This document shows, one piece after another, positions 48,554 to 60,980 of a DNA stretch of 64,000 nucleotides. The stretch lies in contig NC_133537.1 in assembly GCF_048544455.1 (NCBI RefSeq), forward strand, positions 20,831,541 to 20,895,540, read 5' to 3'. Both the position numbers and the translations under genes were made by a program. The stretch is from Silene latifolia. Taxonomy: Eukaryota; Streptophyta; Magnoliopsida; Caryophyllales; Caryophyllaceae. The notes beneath the pieces are model-generated. The model made no database searches. It was not told where the DNA came from and saw nothing but the letters and a program-made list of their open reading frames with translations. Numbering within the stretch: position 1 is the first letter of the stretch; each line of letters starts with the position of its first letter.

Positions 48554-49735
48554 ACAAATGTAGAATGCGATTACTTATAAGTTATAAGACGACATTCAGT
48601 TGCCTCTCGCCTGAGGGTTGAGCTCCATCCGTAATCCGTAATATATTGTAGCTCCTAAATCCTGCTATATACGCTCATTTTTATTTGATGGGCTATTTTA
48701 TGTCTTAAATAAGACAGATTAAATGTAGTTATTTTACGATAAAATATTACTATTTCTGATAAAATGTTATAATTATTTTCCGGGTAAAAAATAACAACTT
48801 TAGTTATAAACATTTTGTCATTAATTGGTTATATTCTATTAAAAAATGGTAACATTTGATCCATCTTATTTCAGACCGTCTCTAAACAAACGTGCGTTGA
48901 ATGGCACTAATATAAATGTTTGTTACTTTAGATCGGTTTAGTATTGCTTCAGTATGTTTTTCTTTACTTCGAAGTCAAATCTCTCCCAAGTCCCACTAAA
49001 ATTTGATAAGTTTATTAGGAAAACATCCGAGTATATAAGGACAAAAATATATAAATCTCAAGGATAATCAAAGGAGTAGTATTAGAAATCCTTTTCTAAA
49101 AAAAAAACAATGCTTACAAAAATGGTAAACGGATGAAATTTGGTCTATGTGAGCTTAGATATTTGAAACTCGATATTTGAAAAATAAAAAAAGTTGTGTA
49201 GCAAATATACTAAACACGCCTATGCACTTATGCTCATTGAAGGGCAAATGCCACCTGAGAGCAGTGGCGTTTCTAGGATTAGTGCAATGGGGTTCAATTT
49301 TACACGCAATTTTTTTGTTGTTATATATACTAAATTGGGTTTAAGCGTTGTCGATGCGCCACGTGTCAACCCAGCCTTAAATACAAGTATTAATTACAGG
49401 TGAACATTAAATATAAACACAATAAATGCTGTATAATTCTCAACAAAATATTAATAAATCTTATTATAAAACTAGTTTAAAAGCCTGTACTTCGTACGGG
49501 TTAATGACCTTGATTATTTTAAAACAAAGTTATAGAACATTATCGAACAGGTGGTTCGAAATTCAAAATCCGAGTGTCACATAGTTCTAAAAAAAAGAAA
49601 TATCCTAATCCCTTATGGTCTTTTAATACGTACTTGATTCTAAGCATTAAGTAGCCTCAAAAGCTTTGTTATCTCGAATTCTAGCAAAATTTATTAAGTA
49701 CTAATCATCATAAGTGTAAGGAAATCGGGGCGCTT
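48554..49735. other. Intergenic AT-rich DNA
   Basis: No gene supported. It contains a 7-bp-stem hairpin CCTGTAC-TTC-GTACGGG (49484-49500, one G·T pair). The short open frame at 49194-49403 has no family resemblance. Confidence 0.5.
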
Positions 49736-50161
49736 TGATAGCCCTTATGATTTTTTTTTTTTTTTTTGGGTAACACGAAGCAGGGGATGCCCAGAGCAAA
49801 CACTAACAAAACACGAAACAACTAACAAAAACAGAAAAGAAAAACGGGTTCAAGCAAATAAAGAAAACAACTACATAAAACTAAACGGGAAATAGCGCGG
49901 CCATGCTGCTCCTCGAGCATCTTGTTCAACGAGCCTGTTAAGTTCCCTTGGCACATAATCCGCCTCTAAAATGCTTAGACCTTGCTCCTGCACGACTCCC
50001 AAATTTGCTAACCAATCCGCACAAAAATTGGCCTTACGATAAACATGGTTGATGCGTACTTGCCATTCCGAGTTCTGAATTAGAGATTTGCATATCATAA
50101 GTATATGGGAATAAGCCGTCGGTAGTAAATCCTCCTTCTCCTTCATGATAGCCCTTATGAT
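49736..50161 (-). mobile_element. 5'-truncated LINE copy with poly(A) and 16-bp duplication
   Basis: Minus-strand insertion 49752-50145 bounded by TGATAGCCCTTATGAT at 49736-49751 and 50146-50161. The plus-strand poly-T at 49751-49769 is its poly(A). It encodes only the last part of an RNase H domain (50146 to 49871: INHVYRKANFCADWLANLG, then a tail and a TAG/TGA-terminated end). The sequence differs from the large LINE at 40678, so it is another family member. Confidence 0.88.
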
Positions 50162-53100
50162 TAATATAAAGACAGGTGTGAAATTAATGAATAGTTTACA
50201 TTTACTGTATTTTGTAAGGAGGAATAAGGCAAATGTAAACTATTGACTGGGATAGAGGGAGTATATATTTTATTTGTACCATATACCTACCCTTCAAATA
50301 TGGACAATTTTCTTAGACATATGATGCTTTTAAATTAGTCATTTTAAATTTTTTTGTTCAATTAATAAGACCGTCTTACATAATAATAACTAATCTTCTA
50401 ATTACTGATAAACAGAGTTCATTTTATGTTCTTTCTTTCACAAAGCACATGTAATGTATACTCCTATTATCATCTTATTGCTATCATTCCACCGTAAAGG
50501 CGTAAAAGATAAACACATCTATGTTTTTTGCCACTATAAGCAAACATACAATTTAGTGACAACAAAATTATAGTTTGTTAAATTTTAATTTTAACCGTTA
50601 ATAATAGAAACTCTCAAGAGCTCTCTTTCACAATGTCAAGTGACTCAAAAGATTTTGGGTTGATTCCCAAGTTTCAAGGATGACTTCTATTTATAATCAT
50701 AAGATCACCCTACCTTATACTAATTTTTCAATGTGGGACAATTCTACTATTTATACGTAGTATATTCACAACACCTCCATTATTTTTCAATGTGGGACAA
50801 ATAGCATACTAAGAAATACACCATCTTTTTCACACCTAGCTCGACATCCAACCCGAATCCCGAAATACGGACAATTGCTACTCATTATATCTAATAATAG
50901 TTATATTTAATAATATGAGCAAATACTATATGTTAATATTCGTACGTTCAACATCCAATCCGATTAATAATAAGCAAATACTAACAAACTAATCTTATCT
51001 AGAGTCTAAAGTTTTTCGCACGTATATTGGTAACATTTGTGCAATTTTATCTTATTTCTAACAAACTAATATTATCTAAATTCCAAAGTTTTAATTTTTT
51101 TTTCTTATAAATATTAAGTACTCCGTAGTTTTTAAAGGTTGGACTCTCTAGATGAAAAATAATGTTAAAACTTGAAAAATTAACATTATGTAATGTTAAT
51201 TTTAAAGTCTCTTATATAATAAATATACTACTGATGTATGTTCGTTATTTAAAAATTCAGCTTAAAAATTAAAAAATAAATAACTTATTGCTAAACTACT
51301 AAATTTGAGTAGAAAAGGAGATGATATAACTATATATAATTATATAATTGTGAAACCACCAAAATCAAAAGTATAATACAAATATATTTCACTATTGTGG
51401 AGGTAATAATACAAACTCATATAAGATATAAGAGGTATCTAAGATAATACTTAAGAGCCTCCAAAGACTTTGGGTTGATATTTAAGCTCCAAAGATGACT
51501 CATAATTATGTTAATCTTTTGATGTGGGACAATTCTACTATTTATAATAATAGGATCAACACACCTTATGTTAATCTTTCGATGCAGGACAATTCTACAA
51601 TTTATAATAGGATGACCCCACCTTTTCTACTATTTATACGTAGTATGTAATTCACCACATCTATACTATTTTTCAATGTGTGATATATAACATACTAAGA
51701 AGTACATCATCGTTTTTGCACCTAATTCGACATCCAACTCGATTTAATAACGATTTGTTCTTTGGAGTCAGGCCTCCTACTCCCCCTTAATTGATGTATG
51801 AACTTTGTTTGTAACTCTTTTAAGTTAAGTACCTATTTAAACAAAAAAGATTGAAGACGGATAATTCCGTCTCAAATAAAAATTCGTGATAATAAAATAC
51901 AAATAAATTTGGTATTAAGACTACATAAGCCGTTATGGCCTATGGGTCTTTTAGGAAAATATTTTTGTAGTATTTTATTATGAGTGTGTTGGCAGTTCCT
52001 ATAGCTAAAATGTTAGCTGAACCATGAGCTCTTTGCTATACTTGGATTTCTTCAACTGTTGTCTGCTTAATTGTTTGACTAATATTCAGTGAGTTGTTCT
52101 CATTGTAATGAAATCATACCTAACTCATTTTTATATTCTCTTTCTCATTAAATTGAATAATTAAAACATTGTAAACATTATAACCCATTTTAATATAGAA
52201 AATATTATTATATTAATTAAAATATTCTCCACATTATTTTTTATATCATATTGTGAAGATAATGATACAAACTTTTAAGAACTTTCTAAAACAATACTTG
52301 AGAGACTAAAAATATTTTGGGTTGATAAATAAATTCCAAGGATGCCTTCTATTTATAATCATAGGATCGCCCCACCTTATGCTAATCTTTCGAAGTGCGA
52401 TAATTTTATTATTTATATATGTTCAATATGGAACATATAAAATACTAAGAAGTATATCTCCTTTAATATGTGAAAATAATATGAAATCTATACTCTAATG
52501 ATAACATTTTTACCACGAATCTAATTATACTATTTTCATAATTTTTTTAACGATACTTTTTTCTTCAAATGAAATGTAAAAAGTTTATAGAAAAATCACT
52601 TGAATATAATTTAGGAAATATATATTATAATAATTAAAATATTTTTTACTTTATTTTTTATATAAAAAAAATATTATTTATGATACTTTCTTAAATTAAT
52701 TTTTGATGACGTGGATAGCTTAAAATCGCTCGAAAAAAGCCTCTTTTATAAATATATATAGATTGATTACATTAAATAATTACGGTGATTTGATTCTAAA
52801 TTTATTAAAAAATTATTTTGATAAAAATTCTAAAATGTAAATAATTACGTTCATTGTGAAAAATGCTTCAAATTAAGTATAATTTTCATTATATTTATTG
52901 AAATATTTTGATTTGTAGAGAGGATTAAAGTGAGTGTCTCATAATATTTTATGTTTACGTAACAAGATATTTTGAGAAAGTTATAAAACTTAGACCATTA
53001 AATCCTATGAAAAATATGTTTGGAAGAGTCATTATATTTCTTAAAACACAACTTAAAGAAAACTGCTAAGAGATAAGTTTTTATATGGGAATGAAAAAAA

Positions 53101-54200
53101 TTATATTGCGAGAAATTGAATACATATGAGATTTTGATAGGTTTAAACAGTGTGATAACGAATATGTGTACGAGTATGTATGTACATAGTAATCACGAGT
53201 GCATTTGAATAATCAAAACAAAAGTAATGATTATTAAATAATATAATATTATAATAAGCGACATGAAAAAGTAGAAAAAACGTTACATTTTTCTTTAATA
53301 TCTTCAATTAAAATATGTATACGTCAAGTATAAATATTGATTATGACTAGCTAAATATTACTTTTTAGTTAAATATTTTATATGTTATCTTTTAAATACT
53401 TTGAATTTAAATCGCAAAAAAAATATTATTTAAGAAAGTTCAACCTATTTTTTTTTTATTTACAGGTAAACTCTTAAACATCATTTATATATAGTTGTTT
53501 AAAAATACAAAAGGTGCAAATTTTATAGATATGTTTAACACATAACACATGCAATACACTATCAAAACATTTGAATAAGTTGAATTTGAACTCTATATGT
53601 TTGATACATAAATATCACACATTATACATAAAAAAATAAAAATTACATAAAATTATATTCATATCATTTTGAACAAATATTAATTGATTTGGAACATAAC
53701 GTACCGTGAAATGATATAATTTGAGAACTTAATGTTGATTGTTGCATTATTCGAATAAATTTTATTTTAATTAATATAATATTTGATCAGTCACAAAATA
53801 ATTTACAAAACGTTGATCATGCATAATTAATTATCACTTATTAGTTTTAGTTAAAATTGTATGTATTTTACTTTAAAACATTGAAGTTAAACTTAAAAAA
53901 AATAATTTGAGAAAAAATAATTTATTTTTATTTATAAGTAAAAAAGATTAAAGGTCGCATATAAATTATGTTATTTTATCTTCAATTATAATAATAAAAT
54001 TTTAAAACAGGCCGCGCGAAGCGCGGGATACTACCGTGTGTGTGGGGGATCTTGTGATTTTGGTTTCTTATGGTGAGTTTGTGCTCACATTCTTATTGTA
54101 GTGTTATTTTTAAGTTTTTATCTAATTTTCTCAATATGTTACATTTTTTTCTTTTTCTTTTTGTACCAGTTTTTTTTTACTTTAATTTTTCTCTCTCTTT
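50162..54200. other. AT-rich region with decayed repeats
   Basis: No coding sequence is supported. Three diverged copies of a roughly 250-bp segment occur (see the repeat entry). A hairpin CCGCGC-GAA-GCGCGG lies at 54012-54026. The 52460-54000 part is extremely AT-rich with no recognisable feature. Confidence 0.5.
50600..52480 (+). repeat. Three diverged copies of a GTGGGACAATTCTACTATTT segment
   Basis: Segments near 50600-50850, 51390-51750 and 52230-52460 share TTTGGGTTGAT, a CTTCTATTTATAAT-type stretch, GTGGGACAATTCTAC and ATACTAAGAAGTA-type blocks in the same order. Spacing between corresponding points is about 816 and 847 bp. The family is unknown to me. They could be decayed LTR pieces or remnants of a tandem array. 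Confidence 0.6.
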
Positions 54201-56121
54201 TTTTTACCTCGTGTTATTATGCTTTTATTGTGCTTTTTTTTACTTTGACTTTTTTACGACTTTGATTTTTTTCTCTTTTTTTTTTACCAAGTGTTATTGT
54301 GATGTTATTCTGCTGTTATTGTTATTCTGGTGTTATTGTGATGTTATTCCGCTGTTACTTTTTTACGACTTTGATTTTTTTTCTCTTTTTTTTTTATCAC
54401 GTGTTATTGTGGTGTTATTGTTATTCTGCTGTTATTGTGAAGTTATTCTGGTGTCACTTTGATTTTTTTACTACTTTGATTTTTTTACTCTTTTTTGCCG
54501 CATGTTATTGTGCTGTTATTCTGATGTTATTGTGATGTTATTCCGGTGTCACTTTGATTTTTTTTACTACTTTGATTTTTTACTCTTTTGTACCACGTGT
54601 TATTGTGTTGTTATTCTGGTATTATTGTGATGTTATTCCGGGTCAATCTAGTCACTAATAGTTTAGAGAAAGATGACTTTGACCAATTCGTAACACAATA
54701 ATTTTAACAAATTTTAAGTCTTATTTGAACATGGTGAGCAATTAAGTGATTAATGAGCTTGTGTAATTGAATCGCAGTGCTGCGTTTTGGAATTGTTATT
54801 CGTCGGGTAGTATAGATTTTAAGCGAAGGACAAGCAAGTATAGATTTTTTACCTCGTGTTATTATGCTTTTATTGTGCTTTTTTTTACTTTGACTTTTTT
54901 ACGACTTTGATTTTTTTCTCTTTTTTTTTTACCAAGTGTTATTGTGATGTTATTCTGCTGTTATTGTTATTCTGGTGTTATTGTGATGTTATTCCGCTGT
55001 TACTTTTTTACGACTTTGATTTTTTTTCTCTTTTTTTTATCACGTGTTATTGTGGTGTTATTGTTATTCTCATTGTTATTGTGAAGTTATTCGGTGTCAC
55101 TTTGATTTTTTTACTACTTTGATTTTTTTACTCTTTTTTTACCGCATGTTATTGTCTTTGTTATTAAGTGTTATTGTGATGTTATTCCGGTGTCACTTTG
55201 ATTTTTTACTACTTTGATTTTTTACTCTTTTGTACCACGTGTTATTGTGTTGTTATTCTGGTATTATTGTGATGTTATTAAAGGGTCAATCTAGTCACTA
55301 ATAGTTTAGAGAAAGATGACTTTGACCAATTCGTAACACAATAATTTTAACAAATTTTAAGTCTTATTTGAACATGGTGAGCAATTAAGTGATTAATGAG
55401 CTTGTGTAATTGAATCGCAGTGCTGCGTTTTGGAATTGTTATTCGTCGGGTAGTATAGATTTTAAGCGAAGGACAAGCAAGTATAGATTTTTTACCTCGT
55501 GTTATTATGCTTTTATTGTGCTTTTTTTACTTTGACTTTTTACGACTTTGATTTTTTTCTTTTTTTTTACCAAGTGTTATTGTGATGTTATTCTGCTGTT
55601 ATTGTTATTCTGGTGTTATTGTGATGTTATTCCGCTGTTACTTTTTTACGACTTTGATTTTCTTTCTCTTTTTTTTTATCACGTGTTATTGTGGTGTTAT
55701 TGTTATTCTGCTGTTATTGTGAAGTTATTCTGGTGTCACTTTGATTTTTTTACTACTTTGATTTTTTTACTCTTTTTTGCCGCATGTTATTGTGCTGTTA
55801 TTCTGGTGTTATTGTGATGTTATTCCGGTGTCACTTTGATTTTTTTACTACTTTGATTTTTTACTCTTTTGTACCACGTGTTATTGTGTTGTTATTCTGG
55901 TATTATTGTGATGTTATTCCGGGTCAATCTAGTCACTAATAGTTTAGAGAAAGATGACTTTGACCAATTCGTAACACAATAATTTTAACAAATTTTAAGT
56001 CTTATTTGAACATGGTGAGCAATTAAGTGATTAATGAGCTTGTGTAATTGAATCGCAGTGCTGCGTTTTGGAATTGTTATTCGTCGGGTAGTATAGATTT
56101 TAAGCGAAGGACAAGCAAGTA
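54201..56121 (+). repeat. Three tandem copies of a roughly 644-bp unit
   Basis: The anchor ACCTCGTGTTATTATGC occurs at 54206, 54851 and 55494 (periods 645 and 643). Each unit has a T-rich half built of irregular GTGTTATTGTGATGTTATTC motifs and a unique half (TCAATCTAGTCACTAATAG to GGACAAGCAAGTA). The third copy ends near 56121. Copies differ by a few small indels, so the duplication is recent. The Phe/Tyr/Cys-rich open frames inside are products of the repeat, not genes. Confidence 0.95.
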
Positions 56122-56880
56122 GTGCTCGATTTCGATCTCCCCTGTCCAACCTATTAACACCGTGAACCACCGCTGCATACCCTTGTCCCTCTGTTGAATT
56201 CAGGCCACCGTGCCTTATATTCCTTCCTGCACCATTGTGCTCATCCGACTCAAATGACTTTGATTTATGTTTTCAAAATTAAAATTGAGGTATCTAGAAT
56301 TACCCATCTCAATCAAATCACCATGATCTATTTACTTCGATTCTAATCACTTGGAACCTCCTCAGACTGCCACTGTCTTGCTCCTCATCGAGTCCGCCAC
56401 CGTCTTGCTCCTCTCCTCGCTCACCGACATCACATCGACCACCACCGCAGAGACGCCTACACCAGCGGCTGCCCCTTGAACCCAAAACCACCAGAATTCC
56501 GCAGCATTTTCACTCCAAACTTCGAGCCACCTTGGCTCGATCCATCTCGCATAGAATCTGAGTACCGGATTCGAAACTCGACTCTAGCAGTCGAGCCACC
56601 ACCTGGAGTCGACCATCATGGTATGTGCCTTCGTTACTTTATAACCACCACGAGCAGTTTATTTCTGGTACGCCGTCATCAATAACAGATATTAGATCGG
56701 TTCCGCTACCTCGTCTTTGACCACGAGTAGTCGAAACCCATCGAGATCTTCAAATTCAAACAAGAATCGAGCCAAGTCAATTATGTATGTAGCTGATGGG
56801 ATTATCAAGGTTATCTAGAGAATTTGGGATTTTTTTAGAGAGGGGTTAGAGAGAGAGAGAGAGAGATGTTTAGATGTTCG
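56122..56880. other. C-rich intergenic segment
   Basis: Base composition changes abruptly to C-rich after the tandem repeat. The open frame 56476-56685 has no recognisable domain. A (GA)n run lies at 56846-56865. It could be a decayed host gene fragment. I see nothing that proves it. Confidence 0.35.
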
Positions 56881-56889
56881 GAAAATTCA

Positions 56890-57112
56890 CGCGGTACCCT
56901 CAAACAATTCTATTTTTCACATGGTACCCAAGTTTTTATGTTTATGCACATTGTACCCATGACTTTTAAATTTTTTGCACAACGTAACCAAATACATAAC
57001 TGCTGTTAAATGTTGCTGACGTGTGAAAGTTAGTTGATATTTATGGTTGGAATATAAAACTGTTTGCACATGGTACCCTTCAAGTCTTCTGTTTGGCACA
57101 TGGTACCCTTAT
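56890..57112 (+). repeat. Five CACATGGTACCC-type motifs
   Basis: CACGCGGTACCC, CACATGGTACCC, CACATTGTACCC, then CACATGGTACCC twice more, within about 220 bp upstream of the GRF gene. They may be the subterminal repeats of the MuDR-like element. No matching set was found at the other end. Confidence 0.55.
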
Positions 57113-57125
57113 TGTTACAAAATGT

Positions 57126-57156
57126 CCAACGGCTAGATTAATGAACTAGCCGTTGG
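57126..57156 (+). promoter_or_regulatory. Perfect 11-bp-stem hairpin upstream of the GRF gene
   Basis: CCAACGGCTAG, a 9-nt loop, then CTAGCCGTTGG, ending 16 bp before the TATA box at 57173. It could be a protein-binding palindrome or part of a transposon end. Confidence 0.6.
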
Positions 57157-57172
57157 AACCTTGTTTTGTGCG

Positions 57173-57179
57173 TATAAAT
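57173..57179 (+). promoter_or_regulatory. TATA box of the GRF zinc-finger gene
   Basis: TATAAAT lies 73 bp before the first in-frame ATG at 57252, at a usual distance for a plant core promoter. Confidence 0.5.
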
Positions 57180-57251
57180 TGAGGATTTATAACCCTAGTG
57201 AGTAAACACACCAAAAGATACACTAATAACTTAAAATCAAACAAACTTAGT

Positions 57252-57623
57252 ATGTCTTATACAAGTTTATCTTCCAATGGAATTCAAGTGGAAAACAAAG
57301 CTTGTCCTAGATGCAATACAAGATCTCAAATAAGGTCATCCGGAGCTACTGCAGCAAACCCATTCAAGCTATACCACAAATGTGATTCTTGTGGATGGTT
57401 CCAATGGTGCCAAGTAAAAATTAAAGCAGTAAACCAAGGTAATGCAGTAGATGAAGTTCAACAGGCTTTAAATCAACAATTGGAGAAAATGGCACAAGAT
57501 ATGAAGACAAAGATGAAGGAGCAACGCAAGATAATTGAAGAGTTCTCTAAATTTCTTCATTTTGGCTTTACAGTTGCATTCTTAATGTACATGTTTCTAC
57601 TATATGTTGTTTTAAATAAATAA
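57252..57623 (+). CDS. GRF-type zinc-finger protein with C-terminal membrane segment
   Basis: 123 residues from ATG 57252; the frame is open further upstream but has no earlier ATG. Residues 15-55 hold a GRF-like zinc finger: CPRCNTRSQIRSSG, NPFKLYHKC, DSCGWFQWC. Residues 65-100 are charged and probably coiled coil (QQLEKMAQDMKTKMKEQRK), and residues 103-121 are a hydrophobic, probably membrane-spanning segment (FTVAFLMYMFLLYVVL). Plant genomes hold many small proteins with this layout, often near transposons; their role is not established. GRF fingers in other proteins bind single-stranded DNA. It lies tail-to-tail with the MuDR transposase 300 bp away and may belong to the same element. The frame is intact. 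Confidence 0.72.
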   Translation: MSYTSLSSNGIQVENKACPRCNTRSQIRSSGATAANPFKLYHKCDSCGWFQWCQVKIKAVNQGNAVDEVQQALNQQLEKMAQDMKTKMKEQRKIIEEFSKFLHFGFTVAFLMYMFLLYVVLNK

Positions 57624-57924
57624 AGACAATGCAATAAGAAATGGAGATACTGTAATAAAATGCATAATTTCCATTAGAAAAGATGGATTTATGTATACCA
57701 AAATATAGCTTCTTCATAAGCACTTGTTTACATTATGATCTGATTGTCCAAAATGCAACCCCAAAACATGGCATCCAAAATATACCTACCAACTGACTGT
57801 TTTTCAGCCCCAAAACATGGCCCCAACAACTGACAAATTCCAAAATATGGACCGACTTTGCAAAATATGGACTGACTTACTTAAACTAAAACATACTTAA
57901 TTGGTAACTATAACATACCATATT

Positions 57925-60483
57925 CTATGGATGACTTGATGAAGCTCCATCACCTGCACTTCCATTTTTTCCTCTTTGGTTCTGAATATTTTCAGCAGTA
58001 GCAGCAACCTTCTTCTGTTTTGCTCTAGGACCACCTTGACAGGACCTTGAATTATGACCAGATGCTTTGCATATTGAACAAGTAATGGTAGTTGATCTCT
58101 TGCCCTTTCTTTTCTTTGGATCACCTAACTTTCTTTTTCTTTGTCTTGTTGGTCTACCTACTCCTCTCTCTTGCACTAGTGGTAAAATTTCAGGAAATTG
58201 GAATGTTGGCCATTGGTCCTTGTCAGGTAATGGGTGCATATGGTCTGCATAAGTGAGCCTATAACACTGACCTGTGTAATAACCATGCAAATAATGGACT
58301 GGTTCCTCCTTATTTGCATATATAGCTCTACAAGCATGTTTACAGGGAATTCCTGTGACCTGCCATTCTCCACACATACAAGTACCACTCAATATGTTAA
58401 CAGGGAATTTTGTGTACCCTTCATGCACCTCAAATTCACCACCACCTCCTCTTATCACCTCATAAATCCTAGAGTCTGCACAATTGGCTTCAAGACAACC
58501 CAAAGCATAGGGTGTTGGACCATTCAATTCCACTTTCTCACTCAATGCTGCCCTTTCAGCAAACGCTTCCATATAGTATGTTCTAATGCCTTCCATTAAT
58601 TCCATTACTGGTTTTTCCCTCAGTTCATTCATCAGCGCATTAAATGATTCCACAAAGTTTGAAGTGTTATGGTCACAAGCCACTTCAGGATCAAATTGGT
58701 GTTTAGACCATTGTTGTGGTATATTTAAAAAGTACTCCACTACGGCTGGTGACATCGTCCCTATCTTGTCCAACATATTGTTATACACAAAATGAGACGT
58801 GGCATTGGCTGCAAACCAGAACAAATTATGGTACAAAGGCCCAGGCCATTTTTCTTTAAAGTTTGCGTACAAGTGTTGAGCACAAATCCTCCTTATAGCT
58901 TATGGAAACTCTTTCTCCAATTCTTTCTCAACACCCTTCATTATATCACTGATGAATGTCCAATTCCATTTTCTACACCCATGTTGTTGGAATGCAAATC
59001 TCAAGTTCCTAAAAAAATAAGCCCATGTTTCAGTCTTTTCTTTTCCTACAATTGCATAAGCCACACAATACAGAATGTTGTTGCTATCTAAACTCATGGC
59101 AGATAGTAGCATTCCCTTATACCTCCCCTTTAGGTGACACCCATCAACTCCAATAATGGGCCGAGAACCTCTTAGAAACCCCCTGACCCAAGCGCTAAAT
59201 GTGACAAACATTCATTTGAAGTGAAACACATTATCATTATTAGGTGAATACCAGGTAGTGAGTGCCCAAGATCGTGGATTGGTTGCTTTGGTCATTTCTT
59301 CATAAGCTGGTAACAGGTTGTAACTCTTTTCTTGTGCTCCAGATATAAGTTCAGCAGCAACAACTCTCACTTTGTACAATGTTCTAGTACAAACCTCAAT
59401 TCCATAAGTTGTCATTAACCTGCCTGCCATGGATTTGACTGACATATTAGGTTGTCCTTTCAGTTCTGACTCTAACTTCTTGACCATCCATATTGTTGTT
59501 GCCATAGGATTCTTCTTTAGAAAAAAACATTCTTTATGCTCTCCCTCAATTTTCTTAATTGCTCATGTCATCTTATCAGGCAGCCTTGAGCAATGAATCT
59601 TCCATGTACATTTCTCACTACTGCACTCGGCAGTATACCTTGCTTTATCAGACTTTGAAACAACAACACTAAACCCTTGTTGGATGAAATAATCTGAAAA
59701 CACTGACAAGAAGTCCTCTTTTGACATAAACAACAACCATGGCACAAGTGTAATCTCACCCCATCTTTGTGTTACATACATTCTGTCATTTTTATATGAC
59801 CTATTAAAGTAATGTTCTCCATCTTCTTCATTACAACCATCAATAGTTTTATCAAAAGGATGCATTTCCCTTGGATTATCAACAGTAGTTGCATCTTCAT
59901 TATTAGAACCATCCACAATTCCAGCTTCTTCATCATTGATGCTCACATCACTATCAGTGTTGCCCTCATCACTGTCGGATTCCTCATTGTAGTCATCATC
60001 TAAACTGTCATCATCACTCCCCTCCTCATCTATATACCCTACTGCCCTTATGTTCCTCTTTTGCCTCATATCAGTGGCCCCACATGTGTCATTGCTCTTT
60101 CTTTTAGAAGATGATGGAGGTATATACAGACCCTTCCTCTTAGCAGTAGTTGTAGGTATTTTCTTTTGTGATTGAAGTGGTTTTTTAGATAGGTTTGGCA
60201 TAGTATATTCATTAAATTGTTGTGATATAAACCTATCATTTGTGGGGCAGTTTTGTGAAAACTGGGTCTCATTTTGAGGGTTTGAGTTTAGATTTGACGT
60301 TGTGGGAATGTCTGATTGTTTATTAGAAGCAGGCTTTGGAGTGGTTTCATTAAAATGGGGAGATTGTGTATTAGAAACATGGTTTAGGTTGGACAGCTCC
60401 TCAGACTCGAAAACTCTCACATAGTTGGTTTTATTTGTTTCCACATCAATAATAGGCACATCCATTGTCAATGGCTCCACCAT
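57925..60483 (-). pseudogene. MuDR-like (MULE) transposase with three nonsense codons
   Basis: A single frame runs from 60483 to 57925 (about 853 codons), broken only by stops at 59563 (TGA), 59212 (TGA) and 58900 (TAA). In order: an acidic, low-complexity N-terminal third; the MuDR DNA-binding region (FLSVFSDYFIQQGFSVVVSK to CTWKIHCSRL); the MULE transposase core with IIGVDGCHLKG and FISDIMKG; a SWIM zinc finger (CMCGEWQVTGIPCKHACRAI); and a basic tail with a zinc knuckle CSICKASGHNSRSC. The stops fit CGA to TGA twice and CAA to TAA once. The 5' coding end above 60483 is unclear because the frame changes near 60541. Confidence 0.88.
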
Positions 60484-60840
60484 TTGAGCTTCCTTTTCTA
60501 GTTTGTTCCTCTCCTCTTCCTCTCCCTGTTTAATTTCCTTTCAGCCTCCTCCCTTTGTGCTTTTCTTAACTCAAACAACATCTCAAAATGTCTGATAGGG
60601 TTTTTTGTTTCTTCAATGAAAATCTGTATTGTCTCTTTCCCATTAAAATGCTCAAACATACACAATAATTCCATATCATTCCTAATATATATGTCTTACC
60701 ACCATTTTGGTAGTACAAATCATAGACATTAGGGACAAGAACATTCTGCTTCATAGATTCTTCACCAATGTCACTAATTATTGTTAGGTTTCTTTAATCT
60801 CATTAATTAACTTATTCATATATGTTACAATTAATTTAGT
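60484..60840 (-). other. Likely 5' coding end of the MULE transposase, frame uncertain
   Basis: Minus-strand Glu/Lys/Arg-rich coding-like sequence continues above 60483 but hits a stop at 60541 in the main frame and is open in another frame. A second open stretch starts at 60754 (MKQNVLVPNVYDLYYQNGG). Either an indel or an intron separates them. No terminal inverted repeat matching the 56.9-kb side is visible. Confidence 0.4.
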
Positions 60841-60859
60841 CATAAAATTAAATATAGAT

Positions 60860-60980
60860 CTTATGCATGCAAACATGAACAAAAGTAGAGAAGAAATCAT
60901 TGTTCTTACTATATGATTTCGGTTTTAGAGAAGAAATCATTGTTCTTATGCATGCAAACATGAACAAATGTGATTATCAT
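60860..60980 (+). repeat. Short direct duplication near the MULE boundary
   Basis: AGAGAAGAAATCATTGTTCTTA occurs at about 60888 and 60930, and GCATGCAAACATGAACAAA at about 60863 and 60952. This is a local duplication where MULE-like sequence gives way to the copia remnant. Confidence 0.6.

Noticed and set aside
54070..55817. Long Phe/Tyr/Cys/Leu-rich open frames that look like membrane proteins
   Set aside because: They repeat with the 644-bp unit and consist of translated TTTTT and GTTATT motifs; there are no gene signals.
56476..56685. Possible host exon (Pro-rich)
   Set aside because: No recognisable domain, no splice context and no neighbouring exons.
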